Positions 8,934 through 19,600 of a stretch of 64,000 nucleotides of DNA are shown here, piece after piece. A program made the position numbers and the translations under genes. How positions within the stretch are numbered: the stretch's first letter is position 1; each line of letters starts with the position of its first letter. The notes under the pieces are model-generated. The model was given only the letters and a program-made list of their open reading frames with translations, did no database searches and had not been told where the DNA came from. This stretch comes from Herbaspirillum seropedicae. Its GTDB lineage: Bacteria; Pseudomonadota; Gammaproteobacteria; Burkholderiales; Burkholderiaceae_D. The DNA is taken from NCBI RefSeq assembly GCF_001040945.1, contig NZ_CP011930.1, positions 806,001 through 870,000 on the forward strand, given 5' to 3'.

Positions 8934-9979
8934 TCGAGCGGCTCTTCGCCGCTCCCCATCGCTTCCAGTTTTTCCAGGCCGTGCGCATGATCGAGCTCTG
9001 GTTCAAGCGCAATGGCGTGGCGCCCGAGCGCGCAGTGTGCGACTTCCTGCGTTTCGCCAATCGCACCGCGCTGGGTTTTCCTGCCAGCGAGATCGAGGCC
9101 ATCGACGCCGTCGCCAGCAGCGACGATACCTCGGTGGCCGGCATGGCGCAGTCGCTGCGCGAAGGCAAGATGAAGTACGTGCGCCTGACGCCCACCTTCA
9201 TGGGTTTCCTGGGCGGCAGCGGCGCGCTGCCTGCGCACTATACCGAGCGCATCGCCCGCCACCAGATCGAGCACCGCGACGAAGGTCCGCGGGCCTTCCT
9301 GGATGTGTTCTCGACGCGCTCGCTGGCCTTGTTCTACCAGGCCTGGAGCAAGTACCGCCTGGCCTTCCAGTACGAGATGGGACGCCGCGACAAATTCCTG
9401 CCGCTGCTGCTGTCGCTGTCGGGCATCGGTTTTCGCTCGCTGCGCGAACGCCTGCTGGAAGTCGATGGCCGCGGCGTGCGCGATGAATCCATCGCCCATT
9501 TCGCCGCCGCACTGAGTCACCGGCCCGCCTCTGCACCTTACATGCAGCAGGTATTGAGCGAGTATTTCTCGATACCGCTGACCATCGAGCAATTCGTCGG
9601 CCAATGGTACGACGTACCGCGCGAGCACCAGACCATGCTGGGATCGACCAACTCGGCGCTGGGCACCGCCATGGCCGGCCAGCGCGTCTGGCAGCGCGAC
9701 CTGCGCATGCGCCTGCGCCTAGGGCCGCTGGCCTTGCCCGACTTCGAGCAGTTCCTGCCGGGCGCGCGCGCATCGCAGGCGCTCTCGCGCATGCTGGGCG
9801 TATTCACCGGCCCCACGCTGGAGTACGAGATCCAGCTGATCTTGCGCGCCGAAGATGTACGCGGACTGGGATTGTCACCGGACCGTACCGGCGGCCGCCT
9901 GGGCTGGGACAGCTTCGTGGCCACCGCACCGCAACAGCAGGACCGGGCCGATATCTGCTATCAGCTCGCCGTGCACTGA
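8897..9979 (+). CDS. tssG: T6SS baseplate protein TssG
   Basis: TssG is the second large wedge protein, partner of TssF. The 360-residue product shows the family start (RFFQAVRMIELW-type: HRFQFFQAVRMIELWF), the middle PTFMGFLGGSGALPAHYTE and the motif FYQAWSKYR. It overlaps tssF by 37 bases and is followed by clpV after 39 bp. Length is normal. Confidence 0.97.
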   Translation: MQATQRRFEPSVIERLFAAPHRFQFFQAVRMIELWFKRNGVAPERAVCDFLRFANRTALGFPASEIEAIDAVASSDDTSVAGMAQSLREGKMKYVRLTPTFMGFLGGSGALPAHYTERIARHQIEHRDEGPRAFLDVFSTRSLALFYQAWSKYRLAFQYEMGRRDKFLPLLLSLSGIGFRSLRERLLEVDGRGVRDESIAHFAAALSHRPASAPYMQQVLSEYFSIPLTIEQFVGQWYDVPREHQTMLGSTNSALGTAMAGQRVWQRDLRMRLRLGPLALPDFEQFLPGARASQALSRMLGVFTGPTLEYEIQLILRAEDVRGLGLSPDRTGGRLGWDSFVATAPQQQDRADICYQLAVH

Positions 9980-10018
9980 CGACACCGCCAACAACGACAA
10001 AACGGGAAAACCAACACC

Positions 10019-12700
10019 ATGGGCATCAACCTCAAATCGCTGATCAGCAAGCTCAACGACAGCAGCCGCCTCGCCACCGAACGTGCTGCCAGCCTGTGCA
10101 TGGCGCGCGGCCAGTATGAAGTGGACCTGGAGCACCTGTTCCTGGCGCTGCTGGAAAACCCGCAGACCGACTTCAGCCTGATCGTGCGCCGCAGCGGCAT
10201 CAGCCCCGACAGCCTGCAGGCCGATCTGGAACACGAGATCAGCCAGTTCAAGAACGGCAACACCCGCACCCCGGTGCTCTCGTCCCATCTGCAGACGCTG
10301 TTCGAACATGGCTGGCTGATCGCCTCGCTCGATGGCGAGCGCCCCAGCATCCGCAGCGGTCATCTGCTGCTGGCGCTGCTGACCCAGACCGAGCTGGCGC
10401 AACTGGCCTATCGCGGCTCCAAACTGTTTGCCCGCTTCAAGGTGGATGAACTCAAGCACGACCTGGCCAAGCTGACCGAAGGCTCGGTGGAAGCCCCCGC
10501 CTTGGCATCGGCATCGGCATCGGCAGCCGCAGATGGGCAGGCAGACGAGCAGCAGGGCGGCGACCCGGTCGGCGAAATGCGCGCTGGCGGCAGGACACCC
10601 GCGCTGGACCAGTACACCACCAACCTCACCCAACGCGCCCGCGAGGGCAAGATCGACCCGGTCGTCGGCCGCGATGGCGAGATCCGCCAGGCCGTCGATA
10701 TCCTGCTGCGGCGCCGCCAGAACAACCCCATCCTCACCGGTGAAGCCGGCGTGGGCAAGACCGCCGTGGTCGAAGGGCTGGCGCTGCGCATCGCCCAGGA
10801 TGATGTGCCGCAGGCCCTGCAGGGCGTGGAGATCCACACGCTGGACATGGGCCTGCTGCAGGCCGGCGCCAGCGTCAAGGGCGAGTTCGAGAACCGCCTC
10901 AAGGGCGTCATCGACGAGGTCAAGAAGAGCCCGCATCCCATCATCCTCTTCATCGACGAAGCCCATACCATGATCGGCGCCGGCGGCCAGGCCGGCCAGA
11001 ACGACGCCGCCAACCTGCTCAAGCCAGCGCTGGCGCGGGGCGAGCTACGCACCATCGCCGCCACCACCTGGAGCGAGTACAAGAAGTACTTCGAGAAGGA
11101 CGCCGCCCTGGCCCGCCGCTTCCAGGTCATCAAGGTCGAGGAACCGACCGAAGAAGTCGCCTGCGCCATGCTGCGCGCCATGGCCCCGCTGATGGAAAAG
11201 CACTTCGGCGTGCGCGTCTACGACGAAGCCATCACCGAAGCCGTGCGCCTGTCGCATCGCTATATCAGCGGCCGCCAGCTGCCCGACAAGGCCATCAGCG
11301 TGCTCGACACCGCCTGCGCCAAGGTGGCCCTGGGCCAGAACGCCACCCCCGCGCGCCTGGAAGGCGTGACCCGTCGCCTGGAACGGCTCGCCGCCGAGAT
11401 CGCCGCACTGGAGCGCGAAACCCGCAGCGGCGCTTCCCACGCCACCCGTCTGGGCGAACTGCAGGCCCAGCACGCGCAGGCCATCGCCGAGCAGACCGAG
11501 CTGCAGCAACGCTGGGAGCAGGAGCGCGAACTCAATGGCCGCATCCAGGCCGCCCGCGCCGCGCTGGAAGAGGCCAACCAGGAAAGCGCCAGCAGTCAGG
11601 ACAGCGCGGCCGCCCGCAGCGAGTTGCAGCAGCTGCTGGCCCAGTTGAAGGAGCATCAGGGCGAAACGCCGATGGTGCCAGTGCAGGTCGATGGCCATGT
11701 GGTGGCCGAGATCGTGGCTGGCTGGACCGGCATCCCGCTGGGCAAGATGGTCAAGGACGAGATCAAGACCGTGCTGGGACTGGATGCGCTGCTCAAGGAG
11801 CGCGTGCTCGGCCAGCCGCAGGCCACCGCCGCCGTCGCGCAGCGCGTGCGCACCTCGCGCGCCAACCTCGATGATCCCGGCAAGCCCAAGGGCGTGTTCC
11901 TGTTCGTCGGCCCCTCCGGCGTGGGCAAGACCGAGACCGCCCTGGCCCTGGCCGACGTGCTCTACGGCGGCGAACGCAAGCTCATCACCATCAACATGAG
12001 CGAGTACCAGGAAGCCCACACCGTCTCGGGCCTCAAAGGCTCGCCCCCAGGCTACGTCGGCTACGGCGAAGGCGGCGTGCTCACCGAAGCGGTGCGACGC
12101 AATCCCTACAGCGTGGTGCTGCTCGACGAAGTCGAGAAAGCCCACCCGGACGTGCTGGAGCTGTTCTTCCAGGTCTTCGACAAGGGCGTGATGGACGATG
12201 GCGAAGGGCGCGAGATCGACTTCAAGAACACCATCATCATCCTCACCAGCAACGTCGCTTCCTCGCAGCTGATGCAGGCCTGCCTGAACAAGAGCGCCGC
12301 CGAGCTGCCAACGCCGGACGAACTCGACGTGCTGATCCGCCCGCAACTGGTCAAGGCCTTCAAGCCGGCTTTCCTCGGTCGCCTGAAGGTCATTCCCTAC
12401 TATCCGATCAGCGACGAGGTGCTCGAGCAGATCATCAAGCTCAAGCTCGGACGCATCGCCAATCGCATCGCCGAGAACCACAAGGCCGAGTTCAGCTATG
12501 ACAAGGCGCTGGTCGAAGCCGTGCTGGCGCGCTGCACCGAAGTGGATTCAGGCGCGCGCAATGTCGACAACATCCTCAACGGCAGCCTGCTGCCCGAGAT
12601 TGCCGAGAGCGTGCTGGCGCGCATGGCCGAAGGCCAGGGCATCAGCCGCATCAAGGTGTCGGCCGGCAAGAAGGGCGACTTCAAATACACCATCCAGTAA
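10019..12700 (+). CDS. clpV: T6SS AAA+ sheath-recycling ATPase ClpV (TssH)
   Basis: ClpV unfolds contracted TssBC sheath. The 893-residue product has the Clp N-terminal repeat domain with the T6SS-type start (INLKSLISKLND), AAA-1 with Walker A GEAGVGKT (about residues 241-248) and Walker B IILFIDEAH, a coiled-coil middle domain (about 440-540), and AAA-2 with Walker A GPSGVGKT (about 631-638), Walker B VVLLDEVEKAH and the C-terminal small domain. An Ala/Ser/Asp-rich linker (ASASASAAADGQ) separates the N domain from AAA-1. In many loci tssA follows directly; here an effector module is inserted. Confidence 0.98.
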   Translation: MGINLKSLISKLNDSSRLATERAASLCMARGQYEVDLEHLFLALLENPQTDFSLIVRRSGISPDSLQADLEHEISQFKNGNTRTPVLSSHLQTLFEHGWLIASLDGERPSIRSGHLLLALLTQTELAQLAYRGSKLFARFKVDELKHDLAKLTEGSVEAPALASASASAAADGQADEQQGGDPVGEMRAGGRTPALDQYTTNLTQRAREGKIDPVVGRDGEIRQAVDILLRRRQNNPILTGEAGVGKTAVVEGLALRIAQDDVPQALQGVEIHTLDMGLLQAGASVKGEFENRLKGVIDEVKKSPHPIILFIDEAHTMIGAGGQAGQNDAANLLKPALARGELRTIAATTWSEYKKYFEKDAALARRFQVIKVEEPTEEVACAMLRAMAPLMEKHFGVRVYDEAITEAVRLSHRYISGRQLPDKAISVLDTACAKVALGQNATPARLEGVTRRLERLAAEIAALERETRSGASHATRLGELQAQHAQAIAEQTELQQRWEQERELNGRIQAARAALEEANQESASSQDSAAARSELQQLLAQLKEHQGETPMVPVQVDGHVVAEIVAGWTGIPLGKMVKDEIKTVLGLDALLKERVLGQPQATAAVAQRVRTSRANLDDPGKPKGVFLFVGPSGVGKTETALALADVLYGGERKLITINMSEYQEAHTVSGLKGSPPGYVGYGEGGVLTEAVRRNPYSVVLLDEVEKAHPDVLELFFQVFDKGVMDDGEGREIDFKNTIIILTSNVASSQLMQACLNKSAAELPTPDELDVLIRPQLVKAFKPAFLGRLKVIPYYPISDEVLEQIIKLKLGRIANRIAENHKAEFSYDKALVEAVLARCTEVDSGARNVDNILNGSLLPEIAESVLARMAEGQGISRIKVSAGKKGDFKYTIQ

Positions 12701-12811
12701 CGAGTAACCAGTAATCAATAACAAGTCACCATGCTTGAGTGAGATCATGACGCGCACAGCAGCTCCCCATCCTTCGACCTCGCCACAACCCGGCGCCGCC
12801 AGGAGCCGGCC

Positions 12812-15646
12812 ATGAACCTGTCGGACCTGCCCGCCCTGTTCGGCGCGTGGAGCCAGTCGGCCCGCGTGATGCGCCTGCATACCCCGCTGGACCAGGACTA
12901 CGGCCCCCATGCCCTGATGGCCGAGCGCCTGCAGGCGGTGGAGCAGGTCGGCCCGGGTGAGGACAGCAGCGCCATCGATCAAGCCATCGCCGGCTATCGT
13001 CTGCAGCTGTCGTGCCTGAGCCTGAACGCCGACATCTCGCTGCGCAAGCTGCTGGGCCAGCCCGTGCTGCTGGAACTGGATACCGATGGCGGCGCGCGCG
13101 CCTTCCACGGCCATGTGACCGCCTGCCGCATGGAAGGCGCCAATGGCGGCATGGCCCGCTACCTGTTGACCATCGAACCCTGGCTGTCCTTCCTGCGGCA
13201 CCGCCGCGACAGCGCCGTGTTCCAGGACATGAGCGCACCCGCCATCATCGAAGCCGTCTTCGCCGACTATCGCGGCCAGGGCCGTCTGCAACCCGCCTGG
13301 CGACTGGATCTGCAGGATGCCTCGGCCTATGCCAAGCGCAGCCTGGCCACGCAGTACCAGGAAACCGACCTGGCCTTCGTCACCCGCCTCATGGTCGAGG
13401 AAGGGCTGTTCTACTATATCGAGCACCAGGGCGACAGCAACAGCGCCAGCCTGGGCAGCCATACGGTGGTGATCGCCGACCATAACGGTAGCTTCAAGCC
13501 CAATGCGCGCTCCACCGTCGCCTTTGCGCAAACCAACGCCGTGATGGCCCAGGACAACATCGACCGCTGGCGCAGCGTACGCCGCTGGCAGACCAATGCG
13601 GTCGAGATCCTCACCTGGGATTACCGCCAGACCGCCGTGCGCGCGGCCAGCACCGCCAGCAGCGGCGAGAACGCCCATGACAAGCTGGTCCTCACCAGCC
13701 GCGACGCCCCCGGCCAATACATCAACGAGAGCCCCGAACAGGCGCAGCGCCAGGCGCTCAACCAGATGCAGGCCATCGAAGTGCGCAACAAGGTCTTCAC
13801 CGGCGCGGGCACCGTGCGCAGCTTCCTGCCCGGCACCACCTTCACGCTCACCGGCCACTACGACCACGACGGCGGCGACGACGACCAGTTCGTCCTGCTG
13901 CGCGTGGTCCACCAGGCGCACAACAACCTGAGCGCCGACCTCAAGGCCGGCGTGACGGCGCTGCTGGGCCAAGCCCAGCTGGACGATCACGACCACAAAG
14001 GCAGCCTGCTCGACACCGCCTTGCGCTCCGCCGATACGCAGGCGCGCCCGGTCTACCGCAACCGCTTCGAAGCCATCCGCAACAAGATTCCCTATCGCCC
14101 CCTGCTGGTCGATGCCCAGGGCGAACGCCTTTATCCCAAGCCCCAGGCCCATGGCCAGCAGAGCGCCGTGGTCGTAGGCGCGCAGGGCCAGGCCGTGCAC
14201 ACTGACCGCGACAACCGCATCCGCGTGCAATTCCACTGGCAGCGCGGCGAGCGCAGCCACAGCGGCCTGTCCTCACCGACGCCTGACGATCATGTGGGCG
14301 CCCCCGCCAACGAACAGGCCGGCACCTGGGTGCGCGTGCTGGCGGGCCTCGCGCCCACGGCCGGCGCCAACTGGGGCGGCCAGGCCGTGCCTCGCGTGGG
14401 CCAGGAAGTGCTGATCGATTTCATCGAAGGTGATATCGACCGACCGGTGGTGATCGGCACCCTCTACAACGGCCGCGGCGTCGACAATGCCCAGGGCAAC
14501 CAGGCCGGGCAGGGCGCAGGCAGCGCCACCGGCAATGCCCCGGCCTGGTTCCCGGGCAGCAGTGGCGCGCACAATCATGCCGCCGTGCTCTCCGGCATCA
14601 AGACCCAGGCCCTCTCCGCCAGCCAGAGCGGCGGCGGAGGCTATAACCAACTGGTATTCGACGACAGCCCCGGACAGGCGCGCGCAGCGCTGCAACAGCA
14701 CGCCGACGCCCACGACGGCGCCAGCGAGCTCAACCTCGGCCTGCTGCGCCAGCAGACCGACAACCAGCGCCTGGCCACGACCGGCCAGGGCTTCGAACTG
14801 AAGACCCTGTACAGCGCCGCGCTGCGCGCGGGGCAAGGCCTGCTGGTCTCGACCGAAAAGAGCATCAGCGCCCAGCTCGACATGACGCAGGGACTGTCGC
14901 AATTGAGCGAGAGCGCACAAAAGCAGCAGCAGCTGGCCGAGACCGCGCAAAAGCACAACGCCCGCCTGGAAGGCGAGAGCGACGCCGCCAAACTACCCGC
15001 GGTCGAAGCCATGGGGGAGAGCATTGAGGTGCTCAAGGCCACCCAGAGCGCCAGCACCGGCAGCAGTGGCAGTGATGGCCAGGGCAGCAGCGCCACCACC
15101 GCCACAACCGCCTTCAGCGCCCCGCAGCTGCAGCTCTCCAGCCCGGCCGGCATCGCCGCCGTCACCCCGGCCAGCGCCATCATCGCCGCGGGTGTGACCA
15201 GCAGCGTCACCGCGGGCAAGGATATCAACCAGATCGCCCAAGGCAATCTGCATTACCTGAGCAAATCCGGCATCAGCCTCTTCACCTATGGCAAGGCCAG
15301 CAACGGCAGCAAGCCGAACCAGGAAACCGGCATGGCCCTGCATGCAGCGGCGGGCAAGGTCAGCGTGCAGAGCCAGGCCGGGCAGACCTTGCTGACCTCG
15401 GCCAAGCAGTTGACGGTGGCCAGCGTGGGCAAGGATGTCAGCGTTGCGGGCAAACAGCATGTGCAACTGGCGGCGCAAGGCGCGTGGCTGCGGCTGGAAG
15501 GCGGCAATATCGAGGTGCATGGGCCGGGGGCGATGGAGTTCAGGGCGAGTGCCAAGGAATTGACTGGGCCGGCCAGTTCTGGCTCCAGTGCCAGCGTGCC
15601 GGCGCCTGGGCCGTTGGCTGATTGTGAGTACAAGAGTGGCGCCTGA
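12812..15646 (+). CDS. vgrG: VgrG spike protein, first copy (TssI)
   Basis: VgrG trimers form the tip spike and carry effectors. The 944-residue product has the gp27/gp5-like core (FVTRLMVEEGLFYYIEH; DGYGRVKVQF-type HTDRDNRIRVQFHW; RVGQEVLIDFIEGDIDRPVVIGTLYNG) followed by a DUF2345-type beta-helix region (SGGGGYNQLVFDD; KDINQIAQGNLHYLSKSG). It ends in a short Pro/Ser-rich tail with no enzymatic extension, so cargo must bind through the adjacent DUF4123 adaptor. AGGAG precedes the ATG by 8 bases. It heads the effector module inserted between clpV and tssA. Confidence 0.97.
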   Translation: MNLSDLPALFGAWSQSARVMRLHTPLDQDYGPHALMAERLQAVEQVGPGEDSSAIDQAIAGYRLQLSCLSLNADISLRKLLGQPVLLELDTDGGARAFHGHVTACRMEGANGGMARYLLTIEPWLSFLRHRRDSAVFQDMSAPAIIEAVFADYRGQGRLQPAWRLDLQDASAYAKRSLATQYQETDLAFVTRLMVEEGLFYYIEHQGDSNSASLGSHTVVIADHNGSFKPNARSTVAFAQTNAVMAQDNIDRWRSVRRWQTNAVEILTWDYRQTAVRAASTASSGENAHDKLVLTSRDAPGQYINESPEQAQRQALNQMQAIEVRNKVFTGAGTVRSFLPGTTFTLTGHYDHDGGDDDQFVLLRVVHQAHNNLSADLKAGVTALLGQAQLDDHDHKGSLLDTALRSADTQARPVYRNRFEAIRNKIPYRPLLVDAQGERLYPKPQAHGQQSAVVVGAQGQAVHTDRDNRIRVQFHWQRGERSHSGLSSPTPDDHVGAPANEQAGTWVRVLAGLAPTAGANWGGQAVPRVGQEVLIDFIEGDIDRPVVIGTLYNGRGVDNAQGNQAGQGAGSATGNAPAWFPGSSGAHNHAAVLSGIKTQALSASQSGGGGYNQLVFDDSPGQARAALQQHADAHDGASELNLGLLRQQTDNQRLATTGQGFELKTLYSAALRAGQGLLVSTEKSISAQLDMTQGLSQLSESAQKQQQLAETAQKHNARLEGESDAAKLPAVEAMGESIEVLKATQSASTGSSGSDGQGSSATTATTAFSAPQLQLSSPAGIAAVTPASAIIAAGVTSSVTAGKDINQIAQGNLHYLSKSGISLFTYGKASNGSKPNQETGMALHAAAGKVSVQSQAGQTLLTSAKQLTVASVGKDVSVAGKQHVQLAAQGAWLRLEGGNIEVHGPGAMEFRASAKELTGPASSGSSASVPAPGPLADCEYKSGA

Positions 15647-15688
15647 GGGCACCCCGAATTCTGAGAACGGCGTAAGAAGGATCGCATC

Positions 15689-16624
15689 ATGAGCCAATCC
15701 AAAGTCAATGAACAACTGCGTGCCGTCTTGTTTCAGTTGCGCGAAGTTCATCCCCGCAGCCATGTGCATCTGCTACTGGATGGCAATCACCCTTGCGCCG
15801 ATGATGATGCGTTGCATATTGCCCGTCTGGCCAAGCGCGATATTCCGGCCAAGGCAGTCCCGGTGCCGCGCGCCGATTTTGTACACGATCCCGCGATTTG
15901 CCCTTCCTTGGTAACGCTGTATTCACCTGGCGATCGCGGATATCCCGACGAGTTGCTGCTGGATTTGAGCATCGACCACGCATGGCGTCGGCGTGACAGC
16001 ATTAATGGCAGTTACGTTTGTGGATGGCTGGTGTCGGAAAGTCCGGCCCATGACATCGCCACCCATCTGGCGCGTGCATGTGAGTTGTTCGACGTGCTGC
16101 GCGGATGTCGCCGTGTACTGCCGTTGTTTGAGCCCCATCGCCTGTCGCTGGTAGCCGATGCGGGACTGGAGAGTTTCCTGCGCCGCTGGCTGGGACCGAT
16201 CAGCCACTGGCTGTGGCTGGACATGCAGGGTGAACTCCATAGTCTCGCGGTCAATGAATTGGCCGAAGGAATCTCCAGCAAGGAACATCTCAGCCAGCGG
16301 CACTGGCAGGCGCAGCAGCGGGTAGCCAATGCGCGGCTGGTTGCCATGGCAATGGCAGACGCCGGGATCATCCTGCCCACCCACCCGGAAACCGCCATCG
16401 ATGCGTCCCTGCAGCGGGCCGGGGACCTAGGACTGCAACGTACTGAAGATCTGGTCTTCTTCGCGCTCAACGACTTTTCGATTTCACGCGATTGGACCGC
16501 GCATCCCGCCGCGGCGAAGGCGATCAGACAGGCGCAGCAGGGCGAACAGACCTTGAGTGAACTGATGTGCGAACTGTCCGACAACACGCTGGAAGAAATC
16601 GCCGCGTCACGCGGGGCTGATTAA
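15689..16624 (+). CDS. DUF4123 effector adaptor (Tap/TEC type), first copy
   Basis: DUF4123 proteins act as chaperone-adaptors that load an effector onto its VgrG. This 311-residue product lies between vgrG (42 bp upstream) and the toxin gene (21 bp downstream), the canonical position. Visible family features are an N-terminal alpha/beta part (HVHLLLDGNH; LLLDLSIDHAWRRR) and the FLRRWLGPISHWLWLDMQGE stretch. Its C-terminus is a normal helical tail, unlike the second DUF4123 protein at 38819. AAGGA precedes the ATG. The effector partner is inferred to be the 16646 product. Confidence 0.88.
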   Translation: MSQSKVNEQLRAVLFQLREVHPRSHVHLLLDGNHPCADDDALHIARLAKRDIPAKAVPVPRADFVHDPAICPSLVTLYSPGDRGYPDELLLDLSIDHAWRRRDSINGSYVCGWLVSESPAHDIATHLARACELFDVLRGCRRVLPLFEPHRLSLVADAGLESFLRRWLGPISHWLWLDMQGELHSLAVNELAEGISSKEHLSQRHWQAQQRVANARLVAMAMADAGIILPTHPETAIDASLQRAGDLGLQRTEDLVFFALNDFSISRDWTAHPAAAKAIRQAQQGEQTLSELMCELSDNTLEEIAASRGAD

Positions 16625-16645
16625 ACTGTATTTGGAGAGGTTCTG

Positions 16646-19600
16646 ATGGGCACTGAAGTCACTCAAGTTAAATCGACCACTGGCGCGGCGACGATGCGCG
16701 CCAATGCCAATAGTGCACAGAAATGCGCGCTCGGCAGCAATGGCCAATGCAGTTTCTGCCAGCGCACGGGCTACCCTATCCTGCCACTGCGCTATGCCGT
16801 CAAGCCCTCGTATGTCACTGCAATAGGCGCTGGCCCGCAGTCGCTACCGCAGATGGATAAGTTCGCGGCACAGCCGCTCAAAGGAAATCGTTACACGTTG
16901 CGCGTGCTGCGCAAAGGCTATGTCCATGTCTACATGGGGGTCAAAGGTCATTGGCAGACCTACGCGGTAACCGATGATGGCTACCTGCGCTTGCTGAAGA
17001 ATCCCGACGATCCAGATGCCAAGGGTAACCGTCCATTGACCGAGGCATGCAAGCGGGATGGTCATAACATACCGGCCAGTTTTATCAACATTCCCGAGAA
17101 GTACAAGAAGGTATGGATCGGCTTCTCTGAACTTCCCTGGCGCAAGGAAGTGCGTTCTGCCTTTGAGGCGAAGCCGGATGCCCGGATGCAGCAGGTTGAC
17201 TTGACCCAGATGGCCAACGCGCCTGCACAGGTTCCCAATGCGCTGGAGATCACCCCCGACGGGACGAGCCTGCATGCCTATGTCGAGGAATATGCCAGGG
17301 ATGCCGGTGACTACGCCAAGCGTCTACAGTATCCGGCGCCAGTGGTGTCTGCCGAGAAGGTAAGCAAAGGCGATTTCCAGTGGGAGAGTTTGCACGGCAA
17401 TTATCCCCGCAGCGGTCAACTGGCCGCCGTTGGCGAACATGCTACCGCCTACCAGAAGAAAACGAAGCGGAAGATGGCAGCACTCGTTCTGCATGATCCG
17501 GTTGGTATGGTGCAGGAACTGAACGGCGCAGTTTCCCGCGTGGTGAAAGCGCGTCAGGACTTTGGGGCGGCCGTGATGCGGCCGCTGATAGTCTCTCAGT
17601 CGATACTCGGCCTCAAGAAATTCTTTGAGCAGGCCGCTTCCGCCAATCGTGAGGCTCAAGAGAAGAAGGACAAGAAGCCGGACAAGCAATACGAGCTGGA
17701 TACCGAATCCATACCAATGTCGGGGACGGCAGGCATCTCTGTCTACAACATGAAGACGACGACCCGCGCAGAGCGCGCTCAGCGGGACGCCGACGATGCG
17801 TGGATCCGGATCGCCAGGCGTTACGATGAAGGCGCCCGCGCGGCCTTCGATCAGCGCTATACCGAGGCCATGAAGGGTTTCGAGGAGGGCATCAAGAACC
17901 AAGGTCACGACTGGGCCTTGTGGGCCGGGCACGATGCCTGGCGCTTGCACTTCAAAGACTATGTGACCAACTACGGATCTGACTACAAGGATTTTGTCGA
18001 GATGTCAGCCGTATGCTTGTCTGGCGGAACCGGCGAGGATGAGTATTCGCAGGCGCTATGGATGAAATGGTTTTCCGCCAAGCCTGACGATGTGACTAAT
18101 CCAGTGTTTCAGGGCTTGTTCGGCGGTCGCAAGGAACTGCTAGCTTTCCTGCTCCCGGAAAAACCTTCTCTGTGGAGCGAAGATAACGAGCTGAACAAGA
18201 CCGATAAGCTGTACGAGACCGCTAAAGGAATCACTGCCTCAGAAGAAGTAGACGGACCGAAGAAGTTAGAGCACTTCATCGATGGTCGTGTCAAGACATG
18301 GGCTGCGAGCCTCATGACCACCATCAGCGCGGTTTCCACGAGAGTAGACGCCAAACTGAGTCAAGTGGCATTGTTGACTGTCAACCGCGCCATCCAGGCT
18401 GGCCAATATTTGTATAGCGGGATCAGCACGACTTTCATCAAGGTAAGAATGACGGTTGGCGATTACCTCAAGTTACTCAATGAATTGGGAATGAAAGTAC
18501 GAGATGGCATGCGCAAGCGAGTCAATTCGTTGCTGTTTGCGGGCTTTCTTAGTATCTCCGATGCGAGGATTCGTGATCGCATCATCGACGTCACTATCTG
18601 GAGCATTGAAAAGGTTTCAGCCATCAAGGCGGCCATTTCCAATGCTGCTAAGTCCGCGGCTGATACTGGCAAGGCAGTGTTAAGTAAGCTCTCTGTCTCC
18701 GCAGCGATGGTCAGCGACGAAGTCAGGAAGGAACTTCGCTCCTTGGTCGGGAAAATAGAGCTCAACGCGCAGCAGGCCCGTGTGCTGGCGCGTGACCTGA
18801 TGGCGAGAAACCTTAAGCTTGGTGCTGTAGGCGAACCTGCGCTGGCCGCAGGCTCTCTTTATTTTCAGTTGTGGGCGTGGAAGGATTCGATGAAGTCGGT
18901 CAAGGAGAAAGTCGGCGCAGAAGGGACCGAAGCCCAGTTATCTTTGGTGTCTGCGGGGATCGGCGTGCTGGCCGCTAGCACTGAAGCCTTGGGCGGTTTG
19001 TTCAAGCTCTTTAGCGCCGAGGCAGCGGGAAAATTTCTGATGCGCTGGGCAGGGATCATCGGCATGTTCTCCGGTGCCACTGATGTCCTGCAATCGCACG
19101 CTGCTTCGGTGAGAGCAGGTAAAAAAGGTGATGCAGATGCTTCAAGCTATTATAGTGTCGCTACAGTTACGTTTTCGTTCGGTGTCATCGCCTCTGGTTT
19201 CGCCATAGGTAACCCGGCGCTATTAGGCGGGTTGCTGGGACTGGGCCCAATGGGTTGGGTCATCCTATTAGTCGGCGTGGGTATATTCTTCACGTGGATG
19301 GCGATGAACGCAGAGTCCTCTCCCGCTGAGCTGTGGGCCGATCGATGCTATTTTGGACGGGACATCAATGGAAAGGGCCTCTGGTCCGACGCACAGATGG
19401 ATGAGGAAATGCAAGAGCTCAATAGCATCGTGTCGGGATTGAGAGTCGAACTGGGTAGCCGAAGCTTTTCAACCCGTTGGTTTGGCGATGATAAGCTTGA
19501 AGATTACAATGTTAAGCTGAGAATAACATTCGGCATTTTCAGCGCAGAGAATTCAGCCTACGAATGGGTATGGTTCGCTCGCCACAAGTCCAAAGGAAAT